DNA of 64,000 bases from Triangularia verruculosa (taxonomy: Eukaryota; Ascomycota; Sordariomycetes; Sordariales; Podosporaceae): NCBI GenBank assembly GCA_033296885.1, contig MU863950.1:117679-181678 (forward strand), read 5' to 3'. Made by a program: the position numbers and the translations under genes. Positions 11,293 through 21,306 of the stretch are shown one piece after another (position 1 is the first letter of the stretch; every line of letters starts with the position of its first letter). Under the pieces are notes generated by a model, which saw only the letters and a list, made by a program, of their open reading frames with translations, had not been told where the DNA came from and did no database searches.

Positions 11293-12734
11293 ATGGCGAC
11301 TCACAATATTGTTGTTTTTGGGGGCGATCACTGCGGTCCGGAGGTATGTCCTTGGAATGAGGGGGGTGATGGGGATTGGATGGGGGTTGGGTGCTAATAG
11401 GAGGAGAATAATAGGTTGTTGCTGAGGCTGTCAAGGTCCTCAAGGCGATTGAGACTCATGTGCCGACCGCGGGCAAGTTTAACTTGCAGGAGCATTTGTT
11501 GGGTGGTGTAAGTTCTTTTTTGTTTCCTTTCTGGTGGTTTGAGAGAGCTGTGGAGTGGAGGGAGTTGGTGTAGCAGGAGCTACCCTATGAAGCTGTCTGG
11601 AGCTCGAATCCTGGGATCGGGAGCTGGCAAGATAAGAGGTGGAAGTTCAAGTGTTCAGCTGTCATCCTGCCGAGAATCATGGCTCCAACAAGCTAACCCA
11701 CCCTTTTCACCAGGCCTCCATCGCCGCTCACAACAGCGCCCTGACCGACGAGGCCCTCGCCGCCGCCAAGGCCGCCGATGCCATCCTCCTCGGCGCCATC
11801 GGTGGTCCCGAATGGGGTCCCTCCTCCCCCCTCCGCCCCGAAGAGGGCATCCTCAAGCTCCGCAAGGAGCTCGGCACCTACGGCAACCTCCGCCCATGCA
11901 ACTTCGCCTCCGAGTCCCTCGTCGATTCCTCCCCCCTGAAGGCCGAAGTCTGCCGCGGCACCGACTTTATCGTCGTCCGTGAGCTCACCGGCGGCATCTA
12001 CTTTGGTGACCGCAAGGAGGACGACGGCTCTGGTTTCGCCATGGACACTGAGCCCTACTCTCGCCCTGAGATTGAGCGTGTCGCCCGTCTGGCTGGTTTC
12101 TTGGCTTTGGGCCAGAATCCCCCGGCCAAGGTCTGGAGTTTGGACAAGGCCAATGTTTTGGCTACGAGCAGACTGTGGAGAAAGGTCGTGACGGAGGTGT
12201 TTGAGAAGGAGTTCCCTCAGCTGTCGGTGAATCACCAGTTGATTGACTCGGCGGCTATGTTGATGGTCAAGAACCCGAGGGCGCTGAACGGTGTGGTTCT
12301 TACCAGCAATCTGTTTGGTGATATTATTAGTGATGAAGCGTCGGTTATTCCCGGTTCGATTGGTCTGTTGCCTAGTGCTTCGCTGGGTGGCATTCCTGAT
12401 GGAAAGGGCAAGTGCAATGGTATTTATGAGCCTATTCACGGTAAGGTGTTCTCACTTCTCGGCTTTCTCAGCGAAGTTGGCTGACAATAAAGTTCTAGGC
12501 TCCGCCCCTGATATCTCTGGCAAGGGCATTGTCAACCCCGTTGGCACCATCCTCTCCGTCGCCATGATGCTCAGGTACTCTCTCAACCTTCCTAAGGAGG
12601 CCGCTGCGGTTGAGGCTGCCGTCAAGCTGGCTATTGACAACGGTGTTCTCACCAAGGACCTCGGTGGTTCGGCTAGCACATCCGACATGGGTGATGCGGT
12701 TGTTGCCGAGCTCGTCAAACTCATCAAGGCTTAG
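11293..12734 (+). CDS. leu1: 3-isopropylmalate dehydrogenase
   Basis: Four exons, 11293-11343, 11415-11507, 11714-12440 and 12499-12734, encode 368 residues. Introns are 71, 206 and 58 nt. The enzyme oxidatively decarboxylates 3-isopropylmalate to 2-ketoisocaproate with NAD+ in leucine biosynthesis. The start reads NIVVFGGDHCGPE, the fungal form of the nucleotide-binding N-terminus. LLGAIGGPEWG, VVRELTGGIYFGDR and NGIYEPIHGSAPDI are family signatures, the last rebuilt across intron 3. The second intron is three times longer than its neighbours. A short open stretch inside it (from about 11578) has weak splice ends; I left it out because the GGA-SIAAHNSALTDEA join reads correctly without it. 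Confidence 0.95.
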
Positions 12735-13546
12735 AAAGCTCTTAGGATTAAAAATGAAGTAAAATAATGAAAAAGCATACGAGACCAAATCTCAAGACAC
12801 TATGACTTGTGTCTCGTGCACAACCAGCTTAACAAACCTATGTTGCCGCTTGGGCAATGGCAACATGACTGTCACTCGAGAATCAGGTATGCCCCTACAT
12901 CAATAGATAGACCGACCCCGGCGCTCACCGTGACTCAGCCTCGAGTCGCTCTCCGTGTTGACAGCTGACCATCCCTACATCTATCCCCAATGTTCGGCGC
13001 ACCCCACTTGTCAACACCAAAAGTGGACCTCCCGAAATGCGGGCCGGACTCGGGAAGCCAAGGGCAGCCAAGACGGGCTTGGCGCTGCTCCCCAGGCCCC
13101 GTCATCGGCAGCCCTACCGAGTGCCGAAGTCGACGTCTCAGGTCTGGTTCCTGGTTGAGCGGCTGGATCTGTCATCATTGTCGGAACGATGTGTATGTTC
13201 ATCTTTTGGGGGTGCACAATCTCCAATGAGAAACGAGACCAATGGCGTTTCCCCCCCCCACGCCAACTAAGCCCAAGGCAGACACGATTTGGAGATGAAT
13301 GACCACTTACATGCTTCTATTTACGTTTTCCTTGCATGAAGGCGCTGACATCACGCGGCACCACCCCGCCAAACTATACCAGCTCACATTTAGGACAGAG
13401 CCATTAGTGTCTGTCGAACTGCCAACTAGCCGTGAAAGTCATTTTTACGGCCTATATTCAAGGCCGTACAGCTTGTTGACCTTTCTTTGAAGTGCCATTT
13501 CCACCCCAGAGTAAATGCGGCCGTAGGTCGAGAGTCTTTTTCCGCC
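12735..13546. other. intergenic, with a TGACTCA site
   Basis: 3' flank of leu-1 and upstream DNA of the phosphotransferase gene. A perfect Gcn4/CPC-1-type TGACTCA lies at 12931-12937, about 200 bp after the leu-1 stop and 610 bp before the next ATG, so which gene it serves, if any, is unclear. I see no gene. Confidence 0.45.
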
Positions 13547-14590
13547 ATGAATAATACAGTCGAAGATAACTTCTTCACCCGGAACAACCTCCCCGAAGCG
13601 ACCGAGCGGTTGTGTTTCGGGACGGCCATTGCTCGGTTCCCGGGGGCGATGCTCGTCGAGCCGAGCTCACAAGGGTATTGCTCTTACACGCTCCTGAATA
13701 CTTCCCAGCAACTGGTTATACAGTTCCGACCTGAAAAGCACGGGATAGATCTTGAGATTGCGGACCTGGCGAGGGAGATTCATGGGAGTTGGGCGCCGGT
13801 GACGAAGGTACTTGGAAGCGTGGGCTTGAGTCCAAGGTTGGATTGGTACAGTCATGGTTTGATATCTGGGAAGACGCTGGCGGATGTTGTTGCTGGGCAG
13901 AAGAAGGGTCTTGATGGTACTTCGTTGGTGCGGTCGCTGGCGGTGTTTTTTTCTCAGGCCTACCGCCGTTCTTCTACGGGTGTGAGGAAGGTAGGGCGGG
14001 TTGGGTCTTCTTTGGGGGAGAGGTTGGTGAGATTGAGGGAGGGGTTGCCGGTGAGGTTTAGGAGGTTTGTGGAGGTGGTTTTGGAGGGGTTGGAGGGGGT
14101 GATGGAGATGCCTTGGGTGTTGACGCATGGGGATTTTAATGCTGATAATGTTATTGTGAATGTCGAGAAGTCGAAGGGGGAGTTGAGGTTGATGGGGGTG
14201 GTTGACTGGGCGGAGGCGGAGTTTTTGCCGTTTGGGACGGGGCTGTATGGGCTGTGGAGTATACTGAGGTGTTTGGACGGTTTGAGGCCATCTGATGGAG
14301 AAGAGGTGGGAGGGAGGGTCAAAATGAGAGAGGTATTCTGGTCTGAATTGGAAAGAGAAGTTCCAAAATTGAAGACAGATGAAGACTTTCGAGAGAGGGT
14401 CAAGCTTGCAGAATTAATGGGAGTGTTGCTTTGGAATGGGATAGCATTTGATAATGGTGCTCTTGATCGGGTCGTAGAGGAGGGGAGAGATGACAAGGAG
14501 ATCGAAATGCTGGATCAGATTCTGTTTGGTGATGGTGGTGGTGATTTTGCTGGGTTGGGAGGCAAAAAAGTCGAAAAGTGCAAAAGTTGA
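13547..14590 (+). CDS. APH-family (protein-kinase-like) phosphotransferase
   Basis: A single exon of 347 residues from ATG 13547; the frame upstream begins at TTG. The fold is shown by LTHGDFNADNVIVN at about residues 192-205 (Brenner motif HxDxxxxN, here HGD with metal-binding N) and VVDWAEAE at 218-225, the DFG-equivalent aspartate. An N-lobe is present, but a canonical glycine loop and VAIK lysine are not obvious. Fungal members are mostly of unknown substrate and may phosphorylate small molecules. Codons shift to strongly G-rich third positions after about 13960. I see no sign of transfer. Function beyond 'phosphotransferase enzyme family' would be a guess. Confidence 0.75.
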   Translation: MNNTVEDNFFTRNNLPEATERLCFGTAIARFPGAMLVEPSSQGYCSYTLLNTSQQLVIQFRPEKHGIDLEIADLAREIHGSWAPVTKVLGSVGLSPRLDWYSHGLISGKTLADVVAGQKKGLDGTSLVRSLAVFFSQAYRRSSTGVRKVGRVGSSLGERLVRLREGLPVRFRRFVEVVLEGLEGVMEMPWVLTHGDFNADNVIVNVEKSKGELRLMGVVDWAEAEFLPFGTGLYGLWSILRCLDGLRPSDGEEVGGRVKMREVFWSELEREVPKLKTDEDFRERVKLAELMGVLLWNGIAFDNGALDRVVEEGRDDKEIEMLDQILFGDGGGDFAGLGGKKVEKCKS

Positions 14591-14967
14591 ACCTGTGGCC
14601 TGGAGACCACTTGCATTTACAGACAAGCCACGGGTTGTGGTGATCGCATCAGATTCATCCACCGCGGTTAACCACTGGGCCATACACACAGTTCTATTGT
14701 TTTGATGCTTTGGTAAGCAAAAAGGGAGCCTATAAACCACTGTGGGGTTGTCGAGTTGCTCCTGCCGGCTCAAGTTGGGAAGGGGGAAGTGGGCAGGAAC
14801 GACTCGGGCGCTCCTTCCTTGACTGATGGATGGACGCCATGTCATCAAACGAGTATTTGTCATCGCCACTCAACAAAATGCCAGGCATATCAGCTATTTT
14901 GTGCCCACCACATCATCCTTAGAACCCCTTGAACCGACGGTCCTGCTCGCGTCTCGGGCACCAGGCC
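14591..14967. other. intergenic spacer
   Basis: A 377-bp spacer between the phosphotransferase gene and the DUF2235 pseudogene. I see nothing in it beyond a presumed promoter and 3' UTR. Confidence 0.5.
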
Positions 14968-16977
14968 ATGTCTTCTGCCTCGCAGCCTATTCAAATCACC
15001 AGGAAACGGCTCATCATCTGCTGTGATGGCGCCTGGATGAATAGTGACACTGGCTACAGAAAGCCCTCATACTCGAACCCTGTCGGGAAAGCCGTCGTAC
15101 CATCCAATGTCACCCGCCTTTCGCGGTCTCTACGCCGCTATTGCACAGATGGCACCCTTCAAGTCACTGAGTACCACTCCGGTATTGGGTCAAGTGGTAG
15201 CCTGGCCGATGTTTTCTCAGGCGGTGCCTTTAGCTTGGGCGTATCTGAGGTATGTCTTCAGCACACGGATTGAAGTATGCATGTGCTAACCGAGTAACAG
15301 AACATTCGCTCTGCCTACTCTTTTATTTGTGCCAACTTCACAGATGGCGATGAGGTCATCCTAGTTGGCTTCTCAAGGGGGGCTTTCACCGCGAGGTCAG
15401 TTGCGAGACTGATCTCGGATCTGGGGCTGCTAACCCGTGAGGGCATGGAATACTTTTATCCTATTACAAGGACACGCAGCACTGGAGGGATGGCAAGTAC
15501 AAGGACCCGTTCCCGGACAAGCCTTTTGGTGACAAGCCGAAGGGAGAAGACGCTCCAAGCAAATACCGCGCCATGCTCACTGAAAGGGGTCTCACACGAA
15601 TCCATCAGAACCAAGAAAAGGGTCCGCTGATCAGAGTCAAGGCCATTGCTGTGTAGGACACTGTAGGAAATCTGGGAGTTCCCAATACTACCACGATCGC
15701 CAAACTTGGTCTCCCGCATTCAACTAGCGAATACCGCTTCTACGATACAATCTTAACAGACCGGATAGAGTATGCCTTCCATGCCCTTGCACTTGACGAA
15801 CACAGGCCAGCATTTTCTCCTACAGTCTGGGAGCGTACCATTGACAGCCTATATGTCACCGATTTACGCCAGGTCTGGTTTCCCGGGAACCATGTGAATG
15901 TAGGAGGTGGTTGGAAAGACGCTGGCATATCGGACATGTCTTTGGCCTGTGGGTATTTTCCTCTAGTTTCAGTCATCTGGCCTCACGAGCTGACACACCG
16001 CAGGGATGATGGATCAGCTAGCCTCGACTGGCGTCGAGTTTGATGAGGCGGCCATCATGCGGCTGTTTGATGAGCTTGAGCACTCTTATCGCGACATGGC
16101 TGAGAAGGATCCTATGTTTCCGCACGCACGCACGAAATCAAGTGAGACGCCGGCGGTCATCGAACCACCGCAAGAAGATTCCAGTTTTCTTCCAGAATGG
16201 CTGCGCTTCCACCTCCCAACGGCAGCCGAAATTGGAAAGAAAATCATGGGCGAAAAGCATTGGGCCATTGAGCCAATTTGTGAGAGCAACATGCCTCTTC
16301 GACCCTGGGCGCTCGGTGCCATTCGTGGCTCTAACAAGTGGTCCTACAAAGTAGCAGGATCCAACATTCGCTCACCATGCGCCTACAAGAAAAGAGACCC
16401 AATAACCGGCAAAGAAACTAATGAGTTCCTGGAGGATACCAACGAGCGAATGCACAGCTCCGTGCGAGTCCGGCTCGCATTGCATGGTCTGGGTCTCAAC
16501 GACAGAGACGTCTGGGAAGCACCAGCGCTCAAAGGGAGATGGGCAGTACGCAAAACGGCACAAGAGTTTCTTGACCCTATTCCTAAGGCTGTCGCCTCGT
16601 GGGAGAAACCCGAAGTTGAGGCCGGCGCTGCATCAACACGAACATCAACAGCGACGGCATCCTGGAAGAGAAAGCTGGGACTGTCCAATACGACTGTCAA
16701 GAATCAGGGCGACAACACATCGCCTGCTGCTTCAAACACGGCAACGTTGGTAGGTGTGGCAGCTGAGCAGCAACGGCCATTGCAGGCGATGGATAACAAG
16801 GGGTACAGATGGCTGTGGGAGTACTGCGGAAAGGAGAAGGATGCGCCACCGCAGAGGGTGATGGTGGAGGAGCCACTGGGGCCCTTTGAGAGGCAGTTGT
16901 TACGGCTGTCAGGGGGTGTGCCAAACGTGTATGAGTTTGCTGAGACGGTGGAGGGGATGGATGGGAGGAAGGTGTAA
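14968..16977 (+). pseudogene. DUF2235 alpha/beta-hydrolase, two disabling lesions
   Basis: Exons 14968-15249, 15301-15948 and 16004-16977 (introns 51 and 55 nt) carry a DUF2235 (Tle1-like hydrolase domain) gene. It opens with KRLIICCDGAW and has the nucleophile elbow LVGFSRGAFTARS near 15363. After YFYPI at 15465 the sequence continues in another frame (KDTQHWRDGKYKD), which fits loss of one base at 15465-15467. In that second frame a TAG at 15654-15656 interrupts AV-DTVGNLG, where a tryptophan (TGG) is expected; the change is G to A in a TpG context. Downstream the frame is intact to the stop at 16975-16977. Counting the missing base gives exactly 635 codons. So the gene looks recently inactivated; assembly errors are the alternative. 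Intact relatives are predicted serine hydrolases of unknown fungal role. Confidence 0.85.
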
Positions 16978-17298
16978 ATGTTTGGTGGTGTATTCCTTCG
17001 CATGTGGGGCGGTATCGCCAAGACAAAAAAGGGGTGAAGGGGCTACCGTTGCTGGGTGAAAGAAAAGGGGAAAGTCAACAAACACCTACATACGCGACAA
17101 AAGATAATGAATGAAACGAGATGAGAGTCAGTGGTACTGTAAATCGACATTCGATTTTTTGCAAAGAACGATATCCCTAACTTGATGAAATGCATGCGCT
17201 GTGTTATGCTTGCTCAACACCCTATGACCAACCACCTCCCTCGACATCACCCTAACGGTGTTCCATTCACAACCACTCAAACCAAGAGCCCCATCTCC
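16978..17298. other. convergent 3' spacer
   Basis: A 321-bp spacer between the converging DUF2235 pseudogene and the small myristoylation-motif gene. I see nothing else in it. Confidence 0.5.
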
Positions 17299-17685
17299 TT
17301 AATTGTTTGCTTGTAGATTTCTTACCCGATCCATACTTTTCTCTGCCTCACAAATATAACCCTTGTCTAGGTATTTCAGGGCCAACTCGGTTTGTGATTC
17401 GATGAATGCCAAGTTGTACTTTTTTATCGCCGCGATCTGGGCTAGGCGAACTTCTTTAGCTGCGGCCTTCGCTGCGGCCTTCACTGCTTTCCGTGGGTTG
17501 GTCTCTTTCTTCACGGTGGGACGGAGGGAGGCTGTATTTCCTGGTGCTATGTTGGTGGCACCTTGGGTTTGATGGGGTTGTGATGAGTTACGGGGGGTTG
17601 TTGGGCTGGTTGATAGCGGGAGGGCGGTGTAGGATGGCGGTGGAGACTGGGGATCGACTGTGTTTTTTGATGCCGAGTTGCCCAT
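17299..17685 (-). CDS. small protein with N-myristoylation motif, unknown
   Basis: An ATG-started single exon of 128 residues. It begins MGNSASK, a good N-myristoylation sequence (Gly2, Ser6), followed by a P/S/T-rich disordered stretch to about residue 60. A basic, strongly helical C-terminal half follows (KAVKAAAKAAAKEVRLAQIAA, then a second helix with LKYLDKGY and KSMDRVRNL). A lipid anchor plus a basic helix suggests peripheral membrane attachment. I do not recognise the family. Composition and the clean start make it a credible gene, but short length keeps confidence moderate. Its upstream DNA runs into a TpA-rich patch. Confidence 0.6.
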   Translation of the reverse strand: MGNSASKNTVDPQSPPPSYTALPLSTSPTTPRNSSQPHQTQGATNIAPGNTASLRPTVKKETNPRKAVKAAAKAAAKEVRLAQIAAIKKYNLAFIESQTELALKYLDKGYICEAEKSMDRVRNLQANN

Positions 17686-18685
17686 GATGAACGTGTTTGA
17701 TGACAGCGGATTAAAGAGTAAGTTGTTGATGAGACTGTAGACAGAGACTGGTTTGTTGCCGTGGCTTTTTTGAACTGATTACAAGAGAAGATGATGGACG
17801 GATTTGCTGAGTGATGAGTTCTATGTGTAACTGCAAGAGTTTTGGTTGTCAATGTAGGTGCTTAGCAGAGACGGTCCCTTTATCTCTGCTAATGCGGGAG
17901 TTGTGGCGCTATAGAGTTACTTACCGGTCGGCGAGCCCTCGCGGCGAGGGAGTTATCGGCGCGGTAATGAGCAATGTGGTAAGGGAGGCGTTTGGAAGGT
18001 TTGAGCTATATCGTTATATTGCGTATGTTATTGAGCTCGATAATTGAAGGCCGTATATATATGATAGGCATATGATATTATGTGATATAACTTTTACCGA
18101 TGATGCCGGAGCTGTGAAGAAAATTTACGCCGGGTATAGCGTTGTAAAAGGACTTTTTTTTAGAAAATTGTCTTCTACAGGACACATTTGGTTGTCGATG
18201 GCAGAGATCTGTAATTGTATGGGGTTTATACGGCTCTAGCTGCTCCTTCCGCTCGTTGCTCTCTGATAAAGCATGGACGGCGGGAAAGAAGTGAATAAGC
18301 GCCTGCTCATCCTACGGCAGCGGAATGCTTTCAGCGGTTTCACAGATACTGCGGTCTAGACTTTCCACCAAACCACAGCACATCAATGGTCAAATCTTTT
18401 CCCCATCTATCTCCGTCTTTTTCCACAGAAATTCTCCGTCTGTTTCCATAATCCCAGGAGTTCCGGAAATCCCTGGGAAAGACGGCACTCGTAACCAACC
18501 CCCGTCACCCCCGGCCGCCGCCATCGTGTCTTTTCTGCCAACCATCAAGCCGGCCGCCACTGTCCCCCCCTTTTCCCACACTACAGATAAATCCAACTGC
18601 CACCCCAAGCCACAACCAAATGCTTCCACCTAAACTCAACCCCCAGCAAGTACTTGATTCCAATTTTCTGCCAGAAACTTTCGTG
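17686..18685. other. intergenic with TpA-rich, RIP-like patch
   Basis: Upstream DNA of the small gene followed by a patch at about 17990-18180 dominated by TA steps (for example CCGTATATATATGATA) with few CA steps. This resembles repeat-induced point mutation of an old repeat. The rest leads up to the tRNA-like element. I see no protein gene. Confidence 0.5.
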
Positions 18686-18758
18686 GACGCGGTAGTATAG
18701 CGGTTATTACACTCCCGAGTTTTGAGCGAAGACCCAGGTTCAACTCCTGGCCGCGTCC
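18686..18758 (+). tRNA. tRNA-like gene, anticodon arm unpaired (possible tRNA pseudogene)
   Basis: The acceptor arms GACGCGG (18686-18692) and CCGCGTC (18751-18757) pair perfectly, with three further flanking pairs. A D-arm matches the A box (TAGTATAGCGG at 18693-18703). The T arm is perfect (CCAGG-TTCAACT-CCTGG, 18734-18750; B box GGTTCAACTCC). The region where the anticodon arm belongs (CTCCC-GAGTTTT-GAGCG, 18712-18728) does not form a 5-bp stem in any register I tried, and position 33 is not U. A TTG (Gln) or TTT (Lys) anticodon could be read, but neither is supported. A T7 run follows at 18795. It is either an atypical tRNA or a decayed copy. Confidence 0.6.
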
Positions 18759-19143
18759 ACACACAGCGTTTGACTTATTTGATTTTCAGCGTTCTTTTTT
18801 TATCCCCATCACTGACTGACATTACCAGCATTCAGTACTACCAGCACCAGAAATTTAACTTTAATTTCTTATCATGTCAGCTTTGACTCATTAACCCTCA
18901 AGGCACGTTGGGTAAACGGAATTTTGCAAAATGTCATTTGTATTGTTGGGATGTTGGTTAAATACACATTCGGTTTGGCTCAAGGTGAATACTTGAAGAA
19001 ACAAGCACATTTCGTCGTGGGGACAATGACGAGCAGAAGCGAAACAAACAAACACGATATTGACAACAGTTCAACAGGTGACATGCAGACCCGCAGCCTA
19101 CCCTCGCCCTAGATACCCATCCTCAAACGCTATACTTAGGTAG
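18759..19143. other. intergenic spacer
   Basis: The Pol III terminator and the 3' flank of the next minus-strand gene. A TGACTCA occurs at 18884-18890. I see no gene. Confidence 0.45.
18795..18801 (+). terminator. RNA polymerase III T-run terminator
   Basis: Seven consecutive T residues lie 37 bp after the tRNA-like element, in the position and length expected for Pol III termination. Confidence 0.55.
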
Positions 19144-20283
19144 TCAGTCATCTCGTCGCGGTGATATAGGGAAATTGACAGACTCACCACCAGGAATACC
19201 AGCAGCCGCATACATGACCAACGAAATCGGCTTCAAGTCCTCATCCGTCGAGGCCTCCAGATACCTCTGCCAGAACTCCAATACACCCTTCACGCTCTCC
19301 TTCAGCTCCTGATCCGCACCGCACCCATAACACCTCAGCCCCAAACAAGCTCCAAACTCCCTGAAAGCTAACCTCCTATTCGCATCTCTGCTCGCAATCC
19401 CTCTCTTCGCATCAAGAAGTATCTTCCCCACCTCCAAGCTTTGACTGCCCAGCGTACGTGCCCAGTCCTCATCCCGGAAGAAATGGCATATCCACAACCC
19501 CATCCCCAGGTCCAAACAGTCATTACTCACCCTCATCTTCCCTTCTCTCCCAATCAACAGCCGATAATCCGCGATTTCTGACACCAAATCTCCCGGCGGG
19601 CCGTGCATGTGCTCCGCTGTCCTTTGTAACAGTCTGTAAACAACGAATCCAGTCGCCGCATCAAGATGTCCCTCCGTTGGGACCAACACCCGGGATAAGT
19701 CAGCAGACATTTTCCACACCATCCTCTGAGCCTGACTGTTGCTCTGATTCCTGACAATAAACTTGTTATGCACCGCCTTGGCTAGCTGGACAGCCAACAA
19801 ACTCCATTGCTCCTCCCCTGTTGCCAACGCCAGCCGGTTAAGTGCAAACATCCACAATGTCAGATAATGGTGATACTGCCCGTCGCCATCTCTGGGGTCC
19901 TCTTCCTCGGAATGGATTTTACCTATCCGGAGGCCGCCTTTCAGGGGCTCGGCATCTGTGGCACCGGGGAGTCGGGAGGTTTGATCACGGGTCTTGCCCA
20001 ACGTATCATGGACGGTGGTGGCGAGTCTCTTGGCGAGGGTTAGGTAAGGGGGACAGGAGAGCTCCTTGGAGAGGGTGATGAAGTTGATCACACCAAAAGC
20101 GTCGGTCCAGAGGTATCGGCCTAGATGGCCGCCTGCACCTGGTGATGAAGGGGGTGTCCAGGATAAGGCGTGGGACTCTGGGTCCGAGGAGGAGAGGATG
20201 TTATCGAAGGGGCCGTAGACTATGGAGAGTGCTTCTTTGAAGCGGCGGATCCGCTCGTTGGGGGTGGGGATTGGCATTGTCAT
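19144..20283 (-). CDS. unidentified fungal protein, possibly alpha/alpha-barrel
   Basis: A single exon. I take the ATG at 20281-20283 (MTMPIPTPNER), giving 379 residues; the ATG at 20400 would add 39 less natural residues, and the frame's first codon is TTG. Motifs that look conserved are GHLGRYLWTDAFGVINF near the N-terminus, DGQYHHYLTLWMFALNRLA in the middle, and CLDLGMGLWICHF later. Regularly spaced helices with aromatic and acidic residues recall six-hairpin glycosidase-like proteins. That is inference from pattern only. No signal peptide or membrane span is seen. I do not assign a function. Confidence 0.6.
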   Translation of the reverse strand: MTMPIPTPNERIRRFKEALSIVYGPFDNILSSSDPESHALSWTPPSSPGAGGHLGRYLWTDAFGVINFITLSKELSCPPYLTLAKRLATTVHDTLGKTRDQTSRLPGATDAEPLKGGLRIGKIHSEEEDPRDGDGQYHHYLTLWMFALNRLALATGEEQWSLLAVQLAKAVHNKFIVRNQSNSQAQRMVWKMSADLSRVLVPTEGHLDAATGFVVYRLLQRTAEHMHGPPGDLVSEIADYRLLIGREGKMRVSNDCLDLGMGLWICHFFRDEDWARTLGSQSLEVGKILLDAKRGIASRDANRRLAFREFGACLGLRCYGCGADQELKESVKGVLEFWQRYLEASTDEDLKPISLVMYAAAGIPGGESVNFPISPRRDD

Positions 20284-20861
20284 GATGGGCTTGAGATAGT
20301 TGAAGCAATATATGGAGCTGTGATGTATGGGACCACGAAGACAACGTTTGAGGAGCAGGTTATCGGTGATAGTTCGAGAGATGGAAGGGAAACGATTCAT
20401 CAAATGGGATTTCCAGCTCAACGAAACACAACGTCACTGTTGCCTTGCCCAGAAAAAAGTGTCTCGGAGAGGTCGGTTCGGACTGGGGCCTGGATTAGAG
20501 AGCCAGTATATGACAATTGCATGGATGGAGCCGAGTGATGGTCCTCATGACCCTCTCCTGGCAGATGGAAATGGTGTTCTGGGAGACATGATGCAGCCAT
20601 CCCGGCGGAAACCATAGCATCGTGAACGTCAATGGAGTCTGAGAGGTGATGCTTGTGCGCTGGTTCGGACCCCCACATGTCGTCACTCGATTGTCGTTGT
20701 CGTTGAAGAAGCGATGACCCGAGCTCAAAGAGCGCCAAGAGAAGCCAAGATGGAGCCAAGTTTAAGGATGAAGCTAGTCTTTATATGGAATAGCTCGGGC
20801 TGTGAAGGTCTCATTGGTCGGTTGCTGCCCCACTGCCGTTTGCTACCCCGCGCAGGAGCCT

Positions 20862-20884
20862 GAACCTTCGAGGGGCTTCTGGAG
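20862..20884 (+). promoter_or_regulatory. heat shock element overlapping an STRE
   Basis: Alternating 5-bp HSE units GAA-cc-TTC-ga-GGG-gc-TTC-tg-GAG lie about 540 bp upstream of the Hsp98 ATG. Three units are exact, the third and last are near matches. AGGGG at 20871-20875 within it is a perfect stress response element. A second, imperfect HSE (GAAgtTGCtaGAA, 20979-20991) and a second STRE (CCCCT, 20997-21001) follow. The arrangement suits an Hsf1- and stress-controlled chaperone gene; binding is inferred. Confidence 0.65.
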
Positions 20885-21298
20885 CATGCATCTCGAAAGC
20901 TCAGGCAGGTTCTGGGGGTGACTACAGTACAGCTCCTTCACGTTATCTGTTGTTAGTGTAACAGAGGATCTTTTGGTGGAAGTTGCTAGAAAATTACCCC
21001 TGCTTCGCTAACAATCATAAGGCATGAGGAGGTGTTACAGCGTCGTAAATACACCACCGTAAGAGCAGGCTCTCGCAGCTTCCTGTGCCATCATCCCACA
21101 TCTCGCTGCTTCGCCCTCGGGCACCAAACCTGACTCTTTTCCCAGTCTCTCCACTCTGTGCCCAAGATAAATTCCGAGCCCGTGTCACCTCTCTCTTTGT
21201 TTTCCTTCTCTTGACTGAACAAACAAACAAACAACAACGATACCCATACAGAGACGACCAACTGCTACTATTTACAGCAGCAATCAGTAATTGAAGCC

Positions 21299-21306
21299 TG
21301 ACGTCA
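21299..21306. promoter_or_regulatory. CRE-like palindrome TGACGTCA
   Basis: A perfect ATF/CREB-type palindrome about 117 bp upstream of the Hsp98 ATG, in the likely 5' leader or core promoter. In fungi such sites bind Atf1/Sko1-class bZIP factors of the stress MAP-kinase pathway. Function here is inferred from the match. Confidence 0.5.

Noticed and set aside
11578..11640. Candidate extra exon inside leu-1 intron 2
   Set aside because: The GGA-SIAAHNSALTDEA join fits the enzyme without it, and inserting it would add residues the family lacks.
11693..12439. 248-codon minus-strand frame opposite leu-1
   Set aside because: It is a shadow of the isopropylmalate dehydrogenase codons and shows no domain of its own.
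20418..20759. 113-codon minus-strand frame upstream of the unidentified helical gene
   Set aside because: It starts at TTG, has no motif and lies in the promoter region.
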